DNA of 64,000 nt from assembly GCA_020152595.1 (NCBI GenBank), contig JAIGNY010004475.1, forward strand, positions 1,912,001 through 1,976,000, given 5' to 3'. A program made the translations under genes and the position numbers. A model generated the notes under the pieces. It worked only from the letters and a program-made list of their open reading frames with translations, was not told the origin of the DNA and ran no database searches. Source of the DNA: Chiridota heheva. Its lineage: Eukaryota > Echinodermata > Holothuroidea > Apodida > Chiridotidae. Below are positions 1 to 23,128 of the stretch, piece after piece. How positions within the stretch are numbered: the first letter of the stretch is position 1; every line of letters starts with the position of its first letter.

Positions 1-2
1 AT

Positions 3-103
3 GATGTCATAAAGAATGTCTGTAAGAGCATTGTTCATTGGTTGAAAGATGGAACTTTCAAAATGCATCCTCGGTGTATACTGAACTTTTGCAGAGAGAT
101 GAG
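3..103 (+). CDS. possible upstream exon at window edge
   Basis: The frame beginning at position 3 stays open for 33 codons, has a coding-like composition (VCKSIVHWLKDGTFKMHPR is part of it) and ends at a GTACAG donor at 104 in phase 2. It could be the preceding exon of the TIR-like gene, but its phase does not match the acceptor chosen at 1904. An intervening exon or a different acceptor would be needed. It could also be chance. Confidence 0.25.
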
Positions 104-1903
104 GTACAGTTTGGCATGTTTCTTTCAATAATTGTGGCAAAGTGTTTGATTATTAAAGGTATAGGGACAGGTATCAAGTACATGAGCTTGAAAGGTTTAA
201 AATGTACTAAAAACCAAGCATGCAGCAAAAGGTACCATCAAATCTGCCAAATGCTCACCATTTTACAGCATTTTAAACCTTAGATACCTAATTAGCATAA
301 ATTGTACAATATTTTGTTGTGACCTCAAGGGACAACTGCTTTTCTTAAGTTATTGTTTGTCAGTCCTTCCCCCAAATATTTTGAATGGGAGAAGTTGGTT
401 ATACTGAACAGGAATTTGGATATTATGATAACCTTTATGCCGATTTAGCAGCTGACTGCAATTTGAGAAGCTGTGATATCCGAAATTTGGGAAAGAAATA
501 TAAATAATTACATTAAAGAATTTTAAATGTATTCCTGTTCATGCATGGTTACTTTGGCACATGCTGAAACTTTTTACAAACTTTGATTTGTCATAACCTT
601 AAAATTATGAGTGCTATTGTGACCATGTAAAGACATGTTGTGCTCCGAATTAAAATCAATCTCTACCTGTCTATGTACTTTAAAAGAGACTAAAGTGCTG
701 TTGGTGCCTCTCCCTTGTATATTCAAAGATTGCCTGCCGATGATGGTACATTAAACTTTTTCATATATAGAATTCAATTCATTCTGAAAAATTCCTCATT
801 TACATGCCGAAAAGTTTCTCTTTAAGCCTGCCCGCACCCGACACATGAGTTAATCCTGAAAACTCAGGTATGACAATTACCAATCCGACTTCCTGTTTAG
901 TGTATTGTGTTTCCACTCAAAACAATGATTGTTTATCTGGCAAGTAGCCCAAGGCTATGTGTGTATAAGATTACAGAAAGCCAGAGCTGAATAATCAAGG
1001 CACTTTTGTGGTTGAAATCACTCACCCATGTTAGGTATCTTAGTGGGGAAGTTTGTTTTCAAACTGGTGATAAAAATATATGTGTCAGAAAGCCTGAGGT
1101 AATAATGTGCATTAACTGTGAATGATTGACGGACCATTTCTCCTAAGGAAAGATTTTACTTCATGTACAAGAATTGTAATATCATAGACAGATACAATAA
1201 GTCACAGCAAACAGATATTTACAAAGGAAGTATTAATGTTATAGTTCACATATTTACATCTCACAACACTGGCATCTCCTGGTAAAAATTAAGAGAACAA
1301 AAATCTGATTTTATTAAACAGTAATACAGTAATACCAAAAATAAAAAGAATGCATGGTTTCACCAAAATTATTGGCAGTGGAAGGTGTCAAAGAATATTT
1401 TTAGACCTGAAGCAACAAGAAGATTCAAACAAGATATTCTTGCTAGCACTTCATAGCAAAAATCTGTAGGTTATTTTAATTAACAAAAATGCTCAGCTGT
1501 TTTACTATCCCTGCAACACTGCCTAGAATTTGTTTTTAATGAAAGCACTCACGGACTAAGTTATGATATTTTTAAATTTTATGCAGAGATTTAAAGGCCA
1601 CTTAGATTCTTGAATGATTATTTGTGTAATGTGTAAAAGTTCACAAACATTATTAGCATTTATTGCTTCACTGATTTGAATGAGCTTAACAAATTAAAAT
1701 GATCTTTTCATGTTGTGAAAAAGGATGAAAACGTCAGTATTGTTTTACAATGAAATATTGTATTATTGTCATCAAAGTGCCTCAAGCAAAATGAAAATCA
1801 AAAGTACAGTAACTCTGAAATAGCTTCTTAAATAACATGGCTACAGAAATAGTAAAACTAAGAAAACGAAATAAGGATGTTCTTTTTTGCCAAATTATTA
1901 TAG
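104..1903. other. non-coding, holds one dispersed repeat copy
   Basis: No supportable exon is seen between 104 and 1903. Positions 804-1165 are a copy of a dispersed repeat also found at 17057-17418. The rest is AT-rich unique-looking sequence, presumably an intron. Confidence 0.5.
804..1165 (+). repeat. dispersed repeat family C, copy 1
   Basis: This stretch of about 360 bp matches 17057-17418 in the same orientation with scattered substitutions and small indels. Both start near CATGCCGAAAAGTTTCTC and end near ACCATTTCTCCTAAG. No coding potential or obvious terminal inverted repeats are seen. Its class is unknown. Confidence 0.75.
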
Positions 1904-12471
<10,568 letters not shown>

Positions 12472-13249
12472 AGCATTGTCATGCATGTAATAATGTGCTG
12501 GAGGCGTGTACAACTGATGTGTAGGCATTTGCAATATTGTGAAGTTTGAATGTGCAATTTTTAGTATGTGTATATATGTAAATACAATATACTCTATTAC
12601 ACTCTTACAAAAGTGTGCGGCATACATAAACAATTGTGTTCCATGCATGTGTGCACAGCTGTTGCATGTATGCATATAATTGTATTTTATCCACACATGT
12701 TAAAGGGATACAAAGATTTTTGTGTTAATTACAGGCATGTGAGACCTCCACTATTTCACAGATTTCTGCTATTTTAATCAGAATGGTTCTGCTGGTTATT
12801 AAGTATTTCGTTTTTTTTGTGTTGCTCCGACAATCTTTATATCACTATATACTTGCTATATACCATACTACCTAATAGTATTAGCACTATTAGGTTTATT
12901 TCTTGCCCCTCCCCCCACATTACCAATTGATCAATTTTTCCTGTGGGTGTTGCCCCTGTACCCCCACCAGGTGCCATTTTGCTCACTGTCACACCTGCAC
13001 GCATCAATTGCATATCCAGCTATTTTATTTATTCCTCACTCACATGCCTGTAATTACCATGTATTTTGACTTTACTTTTTTCACACTATTTATTTATTCA
13101 TATAAAGTTTTTAGATATTAAAATATTTTTGATAGCCACTGTAAGTTAACTTATTAAGTGAATGTCTTTCAGCCATGCTAAGGTACAGGATAAGTGCAAT
13201 TAACTGAAATTTTTGGTAGCAGATATAGAGCACAGCTTGAAAGTTTTTT
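12472..13249. other. 3' flank of TIR-like gene, no gene seen
   Basis: Probable 3' UTR and intergenic sequence. Only short chance frames are seen, and no clear polyadenylation signal could be assigned. Confidence 0.4.
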
Positions 13250-13491
13250 ATTGTTTGTTTTATTGGCCATGTTTATTTTCATGTCAAAAACTGATTTCTT
13301 CATTGGTTTTTCATTGTTTGTTTTTTGCCATTTTATTTTTATGTCAAAACTGATTTCTTCATTGGTTTTTCATTGTTTGTTTTATTGGCCATGTTTATTT
13401 TTATGTCAAAAACTGATTTCTTCATTGGTTTTTATTGTTTGTTTTATTGGCCATGTTTATTTTCATGTCAAAAACTGATTTCTTCATTGGC
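13250..13491. repeat. tandem repeat, about 60-bp unit, 4 copies
   Basis: Each unit contains TGTTTGTTTTATTGGCCATG or a shortened variant, followed by ATGTCAAAAACTGATTTC and TTCATTGG. Single-base length differences between copies shift the reading frames, so the frames that cover it are not genes. Confidence 0.9.
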
Positions 13492-13536
13492 TTTTTTTTT
13501 TGCTTTTAATTCAATCTCAGCAGCAATTTTCTGCTA

Positions 13537-13799
13537 CATGACTTGTCCTTCTCCTTTAAAATTTGTTCCAGCAAATCATAACCACAAACTTACTGTGGCA
13601 AATAGTGAGACCACTTTTTCTTAATTAAAATAACCACACAATAAGGACTTTATCCATTGCTAATATGATACTCAGCAATAACTTCCACTACAACTAAGGT
13701 TTTCAGAATAAAGAAAATAAAGAGGAAAAATTTGACCTGACCTGGTTATTTATCAGGTCGGGTCTGACTGTTTGAAACTTTAGGGAGCAGAACAAGTAA
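13537..13799 (-). mobile_element. MITE family B, copy 4
   Basis: Reverse-oriented copy from CATGACTTGTCC to GGGAGCAGAACAAG. The internal hairpin arms GACCTGACCTG and CAGGTCGGGTC are retained with one change. Confidence 0.85.
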
Positions 13800-16700
13800 T
13801 GATAACTTAAGAATATTTGCCTCATAAATTTTACGAAAATGAAGTTGTCATTTCTTGATTTTCAGCTATTGAAACACAAGTCTTAGTCTCAATACCAGCT
13901 GCCGCTTAATAAGTGTGAAGCTGAATACTTTTAATAACAACTTTCAAAGTTTTAAGTAAATTATTCAATATTAGAAGCTAGATTCGATTTGTGGTTTTCA
14001 TCTTAATTCTTTTTTAAGTTTCATTAAAAACCCTCAGTAATATCATAGGAAAATGTTTTTTCTTGCCTATACATTTGTACTTTCCGGCTTTCCTTCTCCT
14101 CCCTGCCCTACATGCAACACCGATCTCTCGATCAAGCATATCTTCTTAATCTGTCTCTTATACCTGAACTCCAGATCACACCTCTCCCCCCCCCCTCCAT
14201 CTCAATTTCCGATCTTTTTAAAAACAATGTTACCTCCAACTTCATCACCTTTCTCCACAACAGCAATTTATTCCACCTGGTCTCTAACTTAACCTCCTTT
14301 TATTTCCTTAACTTCTTTCTCTTATCCACCTTCTCTCTCTCTCCTTCCCTCTATCCCACCTCTCTTCCCTCTGTGTCCTAACTCAAGCACTTTAGTTTCT
14401 AACACCCTCTTGGCACATTTCACTCTGACTGTTGCGGTGCTGTTAAACATCAAGAAACCAAACCATACATTTGTAAATCTACAATCTTGGACAAAACTTG
14501 CTGGAATACTTAGTGAAAAAATGTGGAAAGCTTTCCATGAACCTTCTGTTCTATTGTAAATTATTTCACATTTAGAAATCATCAATGCTAGTAATTTATT
14601 GTATTGCTTCATCAATGCCTATTCTTTCATTTCTAATTGATATTTTATAATTAATATTTTATAAATTTAAGGGCATTGCCATAATTTCATTGACACTAAT
14701 TTGATTCCATGTCGTTCTCCCCTTTCTTACTATCTTAAACCTCCTTTCCCCATCTTCATTCACTATGCACCATTGTTTAAAAAACAAATTTGAAATGTGT
14801 TATAACACATATAAATCCAACATCGGACTTATCGTGGTGCCGTTAAGCCCTCATCAAACAAACAAACTATTACAATGGTTGAAAAAATATTACAGAAACA
14901 TAACACTAAGATATATAGTTCTTATAACGCTTATTAAAATTGTTCCAACAGTATTATTCAAGATTGTAGACTGCTACAGAAATGTATACATGAATTACTG
15001 ATCTGAAAAATATTTTATATCGTCCTTGCACTTGGGAGCTTCATCTATCAAATTGATATCATGGAGTTAGTTTCAAGAAATTAATTTCAAATTTGTCCGA
15101 ATTTTAGGTATGTGACATTTAACAATTCACGGCTGTAATTGATTTGAAGCCCAGCAGCTGTTAAAGATAATTTGAGAAGTCATCGGTGTGAAATATTGCG
15201 GTTGAGTTATTACATTATTCAGCATCATTCCCAGGAGTGAGGGCCTCTTGTCAGCTTGAGAACCAGTTCAGGTTTTATCTTGCTTTAGGTATCAAATGTG
15301 AGTCTTTTATCACACCTATATACCCGGAATGTTTCAGATCATTTAATTGGGAGAAGATAGTCTTATTTACTGTGTTCATGATGTGTGGGTATCATCTTAT
15401 AATTGTTTTATACCTTCAATTTTGAAGTAAGGTTTTATAATAATGATGAACATAATGCATTCAATTTATATAGTGCTTTTTGCCAGAGCCTTAAAGTGCT
15501 GAATCTTTGTTCACAAACTGAATACTTTTCTCAAGGGTCTAGCGACTATACTCAAGAGGCGCAGTCTTTTAGCCGATCAGGCACTATTAACCTACTCTGT
15601 TCTCTTATGTTAAACACTAATCAAGAGGGCAGCAGGTTCCATTTTAGAAGTCTTTGGTGTGACCCGGCAGGGTAACATGTCTAAATTGGTTCATCTCAAG
15701 TGATGACCTTTAGCTCCTGTAAGGAAGTCATTTTACATTAAGGATTTTTGGCCCTTAGACCCTCCAACCCGACACCCCCTGATTTTCTCAAAATCAGGGT
15801 AATCCACACCATTCAACCTAAGAGACTCTTCACACTTTATTGACTAGCATCCAGTTATTGTTATACCATACACAACACAGGGGTAATCTATACCTTCTTA
15901 TCTGATAACATCTTCATTGTCTATTCACAGTTCACTTGTTAGCAACCAGCTACTGTTACACTGTACACAATAGGTCATTCATCTTATAAAGCTTGCTACA
16001 GAACTGCTGTTCAGTGATACGAATCTGATTAGTCCTTAACAGAGCCTGAATAAAAATATACATTATATGGTTGGGAGGACTTTGTGCAAAACCCATGAAT
16101 GATTGATGGACCATTCTTCATAAGAATGATTATTTCATCATGATTTGTGATTATTTCCATACCTCTAAAATTCTTGGCTGAACTTTAACGACAGTTCTTG
16201 TAATAGCCGATTTGCCTGAAGAGTGATAAACTTATATTTGCACTGACATATTTGCAATGAAAATGGATAGTTTTGAAGGCTACATATATTTATGAACTAA
16301 ACAGTAGGTTTTACAACTAAATAGTTTGAATTGTTGAAAGAAAGAACAAATATTTGGACTAAAATTTGTGGTTTATCTGGTTTGTAGATAGTTAAAGATA
16401 TTTCTTTAGGAAAATGTTTCTTTGAAGATTGTTTAAATTCAAACATATTTTGAAATCATCACATGTTTGTATTAGATTTCTTTGTTCATTTCATAATCTC
16501 TGTGTGTCAAATTTTTGCTAGTACTGCATTTATTCAATTGCTTTTTTGTTTATTATGTAAAGGTATATTTATTCCTATTTATAGACATTTCATATTCATA
16601 ATCGAATAAAAATTAAATATATGTGAATTGAAATTAAATTTTAAGATTCTTCATCATACTGGTGGCAGTATTACATATCATGCAAAATATTTAATGCAAT

Positions 16701-17056
16701 GGAATTTAATCAGGAATTGTATCCTTGCCTGTTATCATGTTATATCATATGTATTGTTTTAGGTATTTTTGTGAATGAGGGTCGGTTTTATAACTTTTTC
16801 CAAATGTGAAGAAACAAATGTGTGTACAAAGCTGGGATCTCATACAGTGGTGGCACCCTGTTATATTTGTACTTTACAGTTTGTACATCATAAACTATGA
16901 TTTATAAATAAAAAGTTTTGTCAGCTTGGTCTTGTTGATATTATTCGTAATTATTCATTATTTTGATTGCAGCATTGTGGTATCATACAGTAGTTATTTT
17001 GCATGATGAAGTTTTACTTATGGTTCATTACTTTATTTTTTACTTATTATGCATGA
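13800..17056. other. intergenic, no gene seen
   Basis: AT-rich sequence without a supportable gene. Around 15455-15490 the + strand reads CAATTTATATAGTGCTTTTT, the complement of an L2/SINE-type 3' tail, so a decayed LINE or SINE on the - strand probably ends there and may extend to about 15680. Stretches near 14420-14455 and 14830-14875 look like decayed dispersed repeats; the latter has an inverted relative at about 35390. Confidence 0.4.
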
Positions 17057-17418
17057 CATGCCGAAAAGTTTCTCTTTAAGCCTACCCGCACCCGACACCT
17101 AAGTTAATCCTGAAAACTCAGGTATGACAATTACCAACCCAACTTCCTGTTCAGTGTATTGTCTTTCTACTCCAAACAATGATTGTTTATCTGCCATTCC
17201 CATGCACACCAGTCAAATAGCCCGAGGTCATTTGTGTGTATAAGATTACAGAAAGCCAGTGCTGAGTAATCAGGGCACTTTTGTGATTAATCACTCATCC
17301 GTGTTAGTGGGAGAAATTTGTTTGCAAACTTGTGATAAAAATAGCTGCTCGAGGTGATGTGTTCATTGAACTGTGAATGATTGAGAGACCATTTCTCCTA
17401 AGAAAGATATTGCCTCAT
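17057..17418 (+). repeat. dispersed repeat family C, copy 2
   Basis: Direct match of 804-1165 with a small insertion around 17195-17215. Shared landmarks include CCGAAAAGTTTCTCTTTAAG, GTATAAGATTACAGAAAGCC and GACCATTTCTCCTAAG. Confidence 0.75.
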
Positions 17419-17644
17419 GAAACTAATCCTTTAAAACTACTTTATTGAGATTAAGGTTATATTACAACTTCTAATCCCAATTTATTTCCATGCTAAAATC
17501 AGGTAAATGTAGAGATGATATATGTGAAAGATGACATTTTTGGAACCAACTTTTTATCAATCATGGCAAAAACTATTGAAAATATCTTGTGAAATTTGTT
17601 TATAGACATGATAATTTCAATTCATAATATTCTGCCTAATTACA

Positions 17645-18190
17645 CATGGTACCCCATTCAAATTATGCATGGTACCTCATTCAAATTATGCATGGTACCT
17701 CATTCAAATTATGCAAAGTACCTCATTCAAATTATGCATGGTACCCCATTCAAATTATGCATGGTACCTCATTCAAATTATGCATGATACCTCATTCAAA
17801 TTATGCATGGTGCCTCATTCAAATTATGCATGGTACCTCATTCAAATTATGCATGGTACCTCATTCAAATTATGCATGGTACCTCATTCAAATTATGCAT
17901 GGTACCTCATTCATGGTACCTCATTCAAATTATGCATGGTACCTCATTTAAATTATGCATGGTACCTCATTCAAATTATGCATGGTACCTCATTCAAATT
18001 ATGCATGGTACCTCATTCAAATTATGCATAGTACCTCATTCAAATTATGCATGGTACCTCATTCAAATTATGCATGGTACCTCATTCAAATTATGCATGG
18101 TACCTCGTTCAAATTATGCATGGTACCTCATTCAAATTAGGCATGGTATTTCATCCAAATTACGCATGGTATCTCATTCAAATTATGCAT
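17645..18190. repeat. 23-bp minisatellite (KpnI-site type), about 23 copies
   Basis: A tight head-to-tail array of a 23-bp unit whose core is CATGGTACCTCATTCAAATT, most copies carrying GGTACC. One short partial unit occurs near 17911. Because 23 is not a multiple of three, all three + frames stay open and read the same peptide pattern; these frames are not genes. Divergence rises at the right end, where GGTATTTCATCC-type units occur. Confidence 0.97.
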
Positions 18191-18448
18191 TTTGTTTTTT
18201 ATTTGTTCTTCCAAATAAGTCAATGTGTATTATAGTCCCATATTTTGATGTACATGTATATAACATGTGTGTCATTATATAGCACTTTTCTTTAATTTTT
18301 TAAAGGGAGGTTTTGAGTAGAAAGAAAGCCACTCTTTGTAGTTTGTCAAGTTATGTATCAAAAAGAGATCCATTTGTCCGAACTGGTCATGCAATTTTGT
18401 GTGTGTGTGTGTAATGTGTTAATACCAATTATTCAGTGTATTAGTTAC

Positions 18449-18668
18449 ATATGTTGCTTTATCTAGAAGTAGGTAGCTCACTTGGTAGAGTGCACGACTG
18501 AGATGCATGGGGGTACCGGGTTCAAGCCTCTGTCAAGTCTTAACCCTTTTTTCCACAGCTATCCCGATCATCAAAGCGGAAGTACGTCATTTGCAGCTCC
18601 TGCTCCCCATTCAGCTGTTGAGAGAAGTGGCAATGGTTGAATGGCGTTCTCCGTCCTTGATTAATATT
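18449..18668 (+). mobile_element. tRNA-derived SINE, 5' partial copy
   Basis: The pol III A-box (TAGCTCACTTGG) and B-box (GGGTTCAAGCC) are 40 to 50 bp apart, followed by a body that includes GTTGAGAGAAGTGGCAATGG. The 5' flank ATGTTGCTTTATCTAG is repeated directly before the next SINE copy, which suggests a tandem duplication of a 220-bp unit of flank and SINE head. The body matches 36270-36385. Confidence 0.85.
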
Positions 18669-18985
18669 TATGTTGCTTTATCTAGGAGTAGGTAGCTCAG
18701 TTGGTAGAGCACACGACTGAGATGCTGCAGGTACCGGGTTCAAGCCTCGGTTGGGTCTAACCCGTTAGGCCATCGGTGTTGCTAAGGACAGTCACACCCT
18801 GCCTGGTTATTTGAATACTATTCGGGAAGAGAAGCGTTCCTGTCCTGATCCATCTTGGCCCAGTTAAGCCCAAGTTCCTGTGCGCTGACTCGTGGAACAG
18901 CCAGAAAACCTATTCAGTGGCTAATTGGGTCCAGAGCTTTTGAGGCCCTGGCAAAAGGCGCTATATGAATTGCAATATATAAATA
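18669..18985 (+). mobile_element. tRNA-derived SINE, copy 2, with LINE-like tail
   Basis: A-box TAGCTCAGTTGG and B-box GGGTTCAAGCC at the 5' end. The 3' part ends in GGCAAAAGGCGCTATATGAA, the tail type shared by L2/CR1 LINEs, which suggests mobilisation by an L2-like element. Relative to 36179-36634 it lacks part of the middle. Not a functional tRNA: no complete cloverleaf was seen. Confidence 0.85.
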
Positions 18986-19415
18986 TATAGCCTGTCACCA
19001 AAGATACTTTTCCTGTAGTAGTATGCAGTACACAATTTTGTAATGGAATTTTTTCAAAGGGTAATCCCATTATTTTTGACCATGCCTTATATATGTTATA
19101 TTATGTTTGACATAATATAAGACTTTTATCTGTATTTGAAAAGAAAGGCTTGCAGTGGAAAGACAGCTATCTTTTTGTATTTTGGAATGTTTAATTTCAA
19201 AATATATCTAGTTCACATTTAATTATGTGGTTTTGTTCAAATTTTTCTATATTTGGTTATGTAGGGAAGTCTGGAACAAGATTCTCTTCCTCACCTGCAT
19301 TTGTGATTTGATCAATGAAAGATTTTAAACCCTTCCCTCTTCCATTAACTGATCTTATTAAAGAACTGATTTATTAAAGATCAATATTATAAAAGCTGCA
19401 AAAGAGTTATCTTGA

Positions 19416-19738
19416 CATGACTTGTCCTTAAAAATTTGTTCCAGCAAATCATGACCACAAACTTACTGTATCAAATAACAAGACCACTTATCTTAATTAA
19501 AATAACTGCTCAACTACACAATAAGGACTTCATCCATTGTTTATGTGATACTCAACACCAACTTCCACAACTCAGAACCAACAGGAGAACAAATACAATG
19601 GAGCCATTGATAAGGAAATTTGATCCTAATTACTTGTGGTTTCAGAATAAAGAAAATAAAAAGGAAAAGTCTGACCCGACCTGCTTTTTTATTAGGTCGG
19701 GTCTGACAGTTTGAAACTTTAAGGAGCACAACAACTAA
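19416..19738 (-). mobile_element. MITE family B, copy 5
   Basis: Reverse copy of about 320 bp from CATGACTTGTCC to AAGGAGCACAACAACTAA. The hairpin arms GACCCGACCTG and AGGTCGGGTC are retained. It includes the extra middle segment (AACCAACAGGAGAACAAATA region) also present in copy 3. Confidence 0.85.
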
Positions 19739-19739
19739 T

Positions 19740-21370
19740 GGATCATTGTTCTTGAATCATCTCACCCACAATAGAAACAAAAATTACACACAGTAGTCTT
19801 ATACTAAGCAATGCAAAGTAGGACTGATGTTTCATTCATGAGAGTTGCCCGACTGGCAAAATTAATCAGATGTAATCATAGAACTTATTTAATGGAGGAT
19901 GCCGAACTCCCAATGACTGCTGTGATAGCGCATGAAGCCAATATGTATTGATGTGTCACCCAAATCATGATTTTCCCCATTAACTGTAACAATAACAATT
20001 GATAAGTCACTTGATTTAAAAAACTGTCACTTCAATGTTTCTTAATATGTTATGTAACATTATTGGGGTAAAACCTGTAATCCTAACACGAAAAGTGGAA
20101 TTTTGGGCTGATTTTTTTAACCTTTTAAGCAAAAATCAAAAGTGACCTTGCTTCAATTTGCCATCATTTCTGATTTGCCATGTAAAATCCAAAGTTTAAT
20201 ATCAGCTACAGAAATGAGAACAAACAAATGAAAACATTCAAACAAATTAAAACATTTTTTATTTCATTTCTATATTTCCATGTGTTATTATTTATGCTAC
20301 ATTTATTTTTAGGCAAGAATATATATTATGTATTTTTGTATTACTTGATTGATACTTACTTTATCATTGCAAATAAAAATTAAAAATAAGAATGAGTTAA
20401 ATTTTGATGTTGCAACACATGTCCCTTCATTTCCGTCAAATGGGAAAAGAAGTGTTTGCAATGAGGTCTAACTGCATACAACACAATACTGCGTACAACA
20501 CAATTTCTTTTCCTGTGTAGAAGAACTACAGTTAAAAACATCTTTTTCTCAAAAATTCTCATAATCGTTTAATTTTCTCCAGGTACAGTATCTAAGCAAA
20601 ATAATTATTTGCCTATAAAAATAAAAAAAATTATATGAACTTCCCGTAGCTTTAGGGTCGTTGATGTGACCCATTCACTCAAGGTCAAAAGAGCATGTGT
20701 CAATTCAGATTGTAGGTGTTTCAAACAGCTTGCAAAATGATTCTTGAATTGTGGAAAATAATTGCCTTTTATGGACTGGAAAAAAGTATGTAATTTTACT
20801 ACAAACACAGTATGTTCAAATTTACCCGAAAACACAGTAAAACAACTAGCTAGTTATGAACTTATGCTAAATTCAACTAATCACATATTTATCTCTTACT
20901 CCCATCAGGTGCAATGTTAAGACCAGTTACCACCTCAACCCAAACCAGATAGATGATTATGATATCTCAATATTGTCTTTCATTGGGAATTTTGAACAGT
21001 TGATATTCTTCTCCCACTATACTATTTGGTGATATTCTTGATTTATTTTGAGTGGGATCAAATGATCGATTTACCCCCATTTCATGTAATCAAATTATCT
21101 CTCCCCATTCTGGATGACTTCTCTTGTGAGAAGTTCAATGCCACACCATGCCTTTTCTGCTTCCTGTGATGAAAGGTGGGGGTAATCATCCCCATGGTAC
21201 TCATCAGAATGTCTAACATCCCATGATATACCTCTAAATACTGAACATTACCATAATCTTTTATGCTGATGGACGACACCTATGGCCATGGGAAATTCAA
21301 TTCTGCAAGAGGTGCACATCCCCGCCCCCTCCTGTCCAAGATTTGATAATCATGGTTTGTTTTGTAATTA
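19740..21370. other. intergenic, no gene seen
   Basis: No coding, RNA or repeat signal that can be supported. Short frames such as 20605-20835 and 21082-21279 on the - strand lack splice context and family resemblance. Confidence 0.4.
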
Positions 21371-21372
21371 GG

Positions 21373-21512
21373 TATATAAACATGCTTGAATTATACTTAT
21401 AATTAAAATGATGTTTAGTTTTTGCCTACCTCCATCATATACCCTATAAACATGCTTGAATTATACTTATAATTAAAATGATGTTTAGTTTTTGCCTACC
21501 TCCATCATATAC
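21373..21512. repeat. 70-bp tandem duplication
   Basis: Two exact or near-exact copies start at TATAAACATGCTTGAA (21375 and 21445) and end at CTCCATCATATACC. The second copy abuts the 5' end of the LINE fragment that begins near 21512. Confidence 0.9.
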
Positions 21513-23128
21513 CACCTTCCAAGACATGTGCTCTTGATATGATTCCAACATGGCTGTTGAAACAACATGTGAAAACTATCCTCCCGAAACTTACAGAAGT
21601 TGTGAATGCTTCCTTGGAACATGGTATTTTCCCGAAAGCCTATGGACATGCAATTGTGGCTCCCATCATCAAAAAACAATCTTTGGACAAAAATGAACTC
21701 AAAAACTACCGCCCAGTCTCAAACATTGCTACAGTTTCAAAATATATTGAAAAAGTTGTAACCAGTAGACTCACTGAACACATCAACAAACACAAACTTT
21801 TTGAGCCACTACAATCGGCCTACCGAACTTCACACAGTACTGAGTCTGCCCTACTACATGTGCAAGATTATGTTCTTCAAGCGCTCGACCAGCAGAAAGC
21901 TATTTTATTTCTTATGTTGGATCTGTCTGCCGCGTTTGATACGCTAGACCACCAAATCATGCTTCGTCGTTTTGAGCATAGCTTTGGCATTTCTGGCAAC
22001 GCTTTGGATTGGCTATCATCATATTTTAATTGTCGGACTAACCATGTCCATGTTCCTGGAGCTGACTCAACACTGTAAATCTTGAATATGGGACCCCACA
22101 AGGCTCTGTTTTAGGACCTTTGTCATTCACACTTTATACTATCCCAATAGGTGACATATTGCAGAAGCACAAGATCGAGTATCACATATATGCTGATGAT
22201 ATACAGATTTTCTTAGCCTTTAACCCTAAAGTTCCACTTGATGCTGAATGTGCTTTATTCAAACTGACCTCCTGTGTGCAAGATGTCCAACAGTGGATGA
22301 TTGCAAACAAACTTAAACTTAATGAGGACAAAACAGAGTGTATCATAATCTCTCCATCAAATGCTAGTAAAGCCCTTGGGAACCTCAAGTTTGTTTTTGG
22401 CAATACTTGCATCTCACCAGTCACTTCAGTTAAAAATCTGGGAGTTGCTTTCGATAATAGAATGTCAATGGACAACCATGTGACACAACTTAGTAAAACA
22501 ATTAATTATCACATTAGAAACATTGGCAAGATTCGTCGGTACATTGACGTTGAAACCTGTCATTATGTTGTTCGATCACTCATCCTATCACGTTTGGACT
22601 ACTGTAATTCCCTTTTGAATGGTATTACCATGAAAAATGTAAATCGCCTACAGAAACTCCAAAATAAAGCTGCTAAGCTTATCTTCAGGAAACGTCGTCG
22701 TGATCATGCCTCACCCTTGCTCAACAAATTGCATTGGCTCCCTGTGTCACAGCGAATTTTATACAAAACATGTGTTATTGTCTACAAATCCCTGATACAT
22801 CAATCACCTGAATACATATCCAACAGTCTGAAACTTTATACACCAGCACGATCCCTTCGCTCCTCTTCTGAAAACTTCCTGACTGAACCCAGAACTAACA
22901 CCAAAGCTGGTTCTAGGGCTTTTTCAGCTGCAGCACCCCATGTTTGGAACTCTTTGCCTTCACACATTCGCCATGCCAGTTCACTTGGACAGTTTAAAAC
23001 ACGTCTTAAGACTTTTCTTTTTTAATCATGTATTACTTACTGAACTTTGGGGCAGCATTCTGGGCGCTTTGTATCCTATGGAAAAGGCGCCTACTACAAA
23101 TGAACATGGATGGATGGATGGATGGATA
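21512..23128 (+). mobile_element. 5'-truncated L2/CR1-type LINE
   Basis: The reverse transcriptase shows ELKNYRPVSNIATVSKYIEK, MLDLSAAFDTLDHQIMLRRF, the GTPQGSVLGPLSFTLY block and the YADDIQIFL catalytic box, then the C-terminal domain ending NSLPSHIRHASSLGQFKTRL before a TAA near 23025. One frameshift near 22075 separates the two long frames. The 5' end, including the endonuclease, is missing. The 3' UTR has AAAAGGCGCCTAC and ends in (TGGA)n, typical of L2-like tails. Only one break in about 1.5 kb suggests a fairly young copy. Confidence 0.93.

Noticed and set aside
13194..13624. Frames with repeating IFMSKTDFFIGF-type hydrophobic peptide
   Set aside because: They follow the 60-bp tandem repeat and shift frame with its length variants; not a membrane protein gene.
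17596..18282. Long overlapping frames with repeating HGTSFKLCMVPHSNYAWYL-type peptide
   Set aside because: A 23-bp unit free of stop codons leaves all three frames open; the identical peptide in three frames shows it is a minisatellite and not a protein.
18473..18770. True tRNA genes
   Set aside because: A- and B-boxes are present but an intact cloverleaf is not seen, and long SINE bodies with L2-type tails follow.
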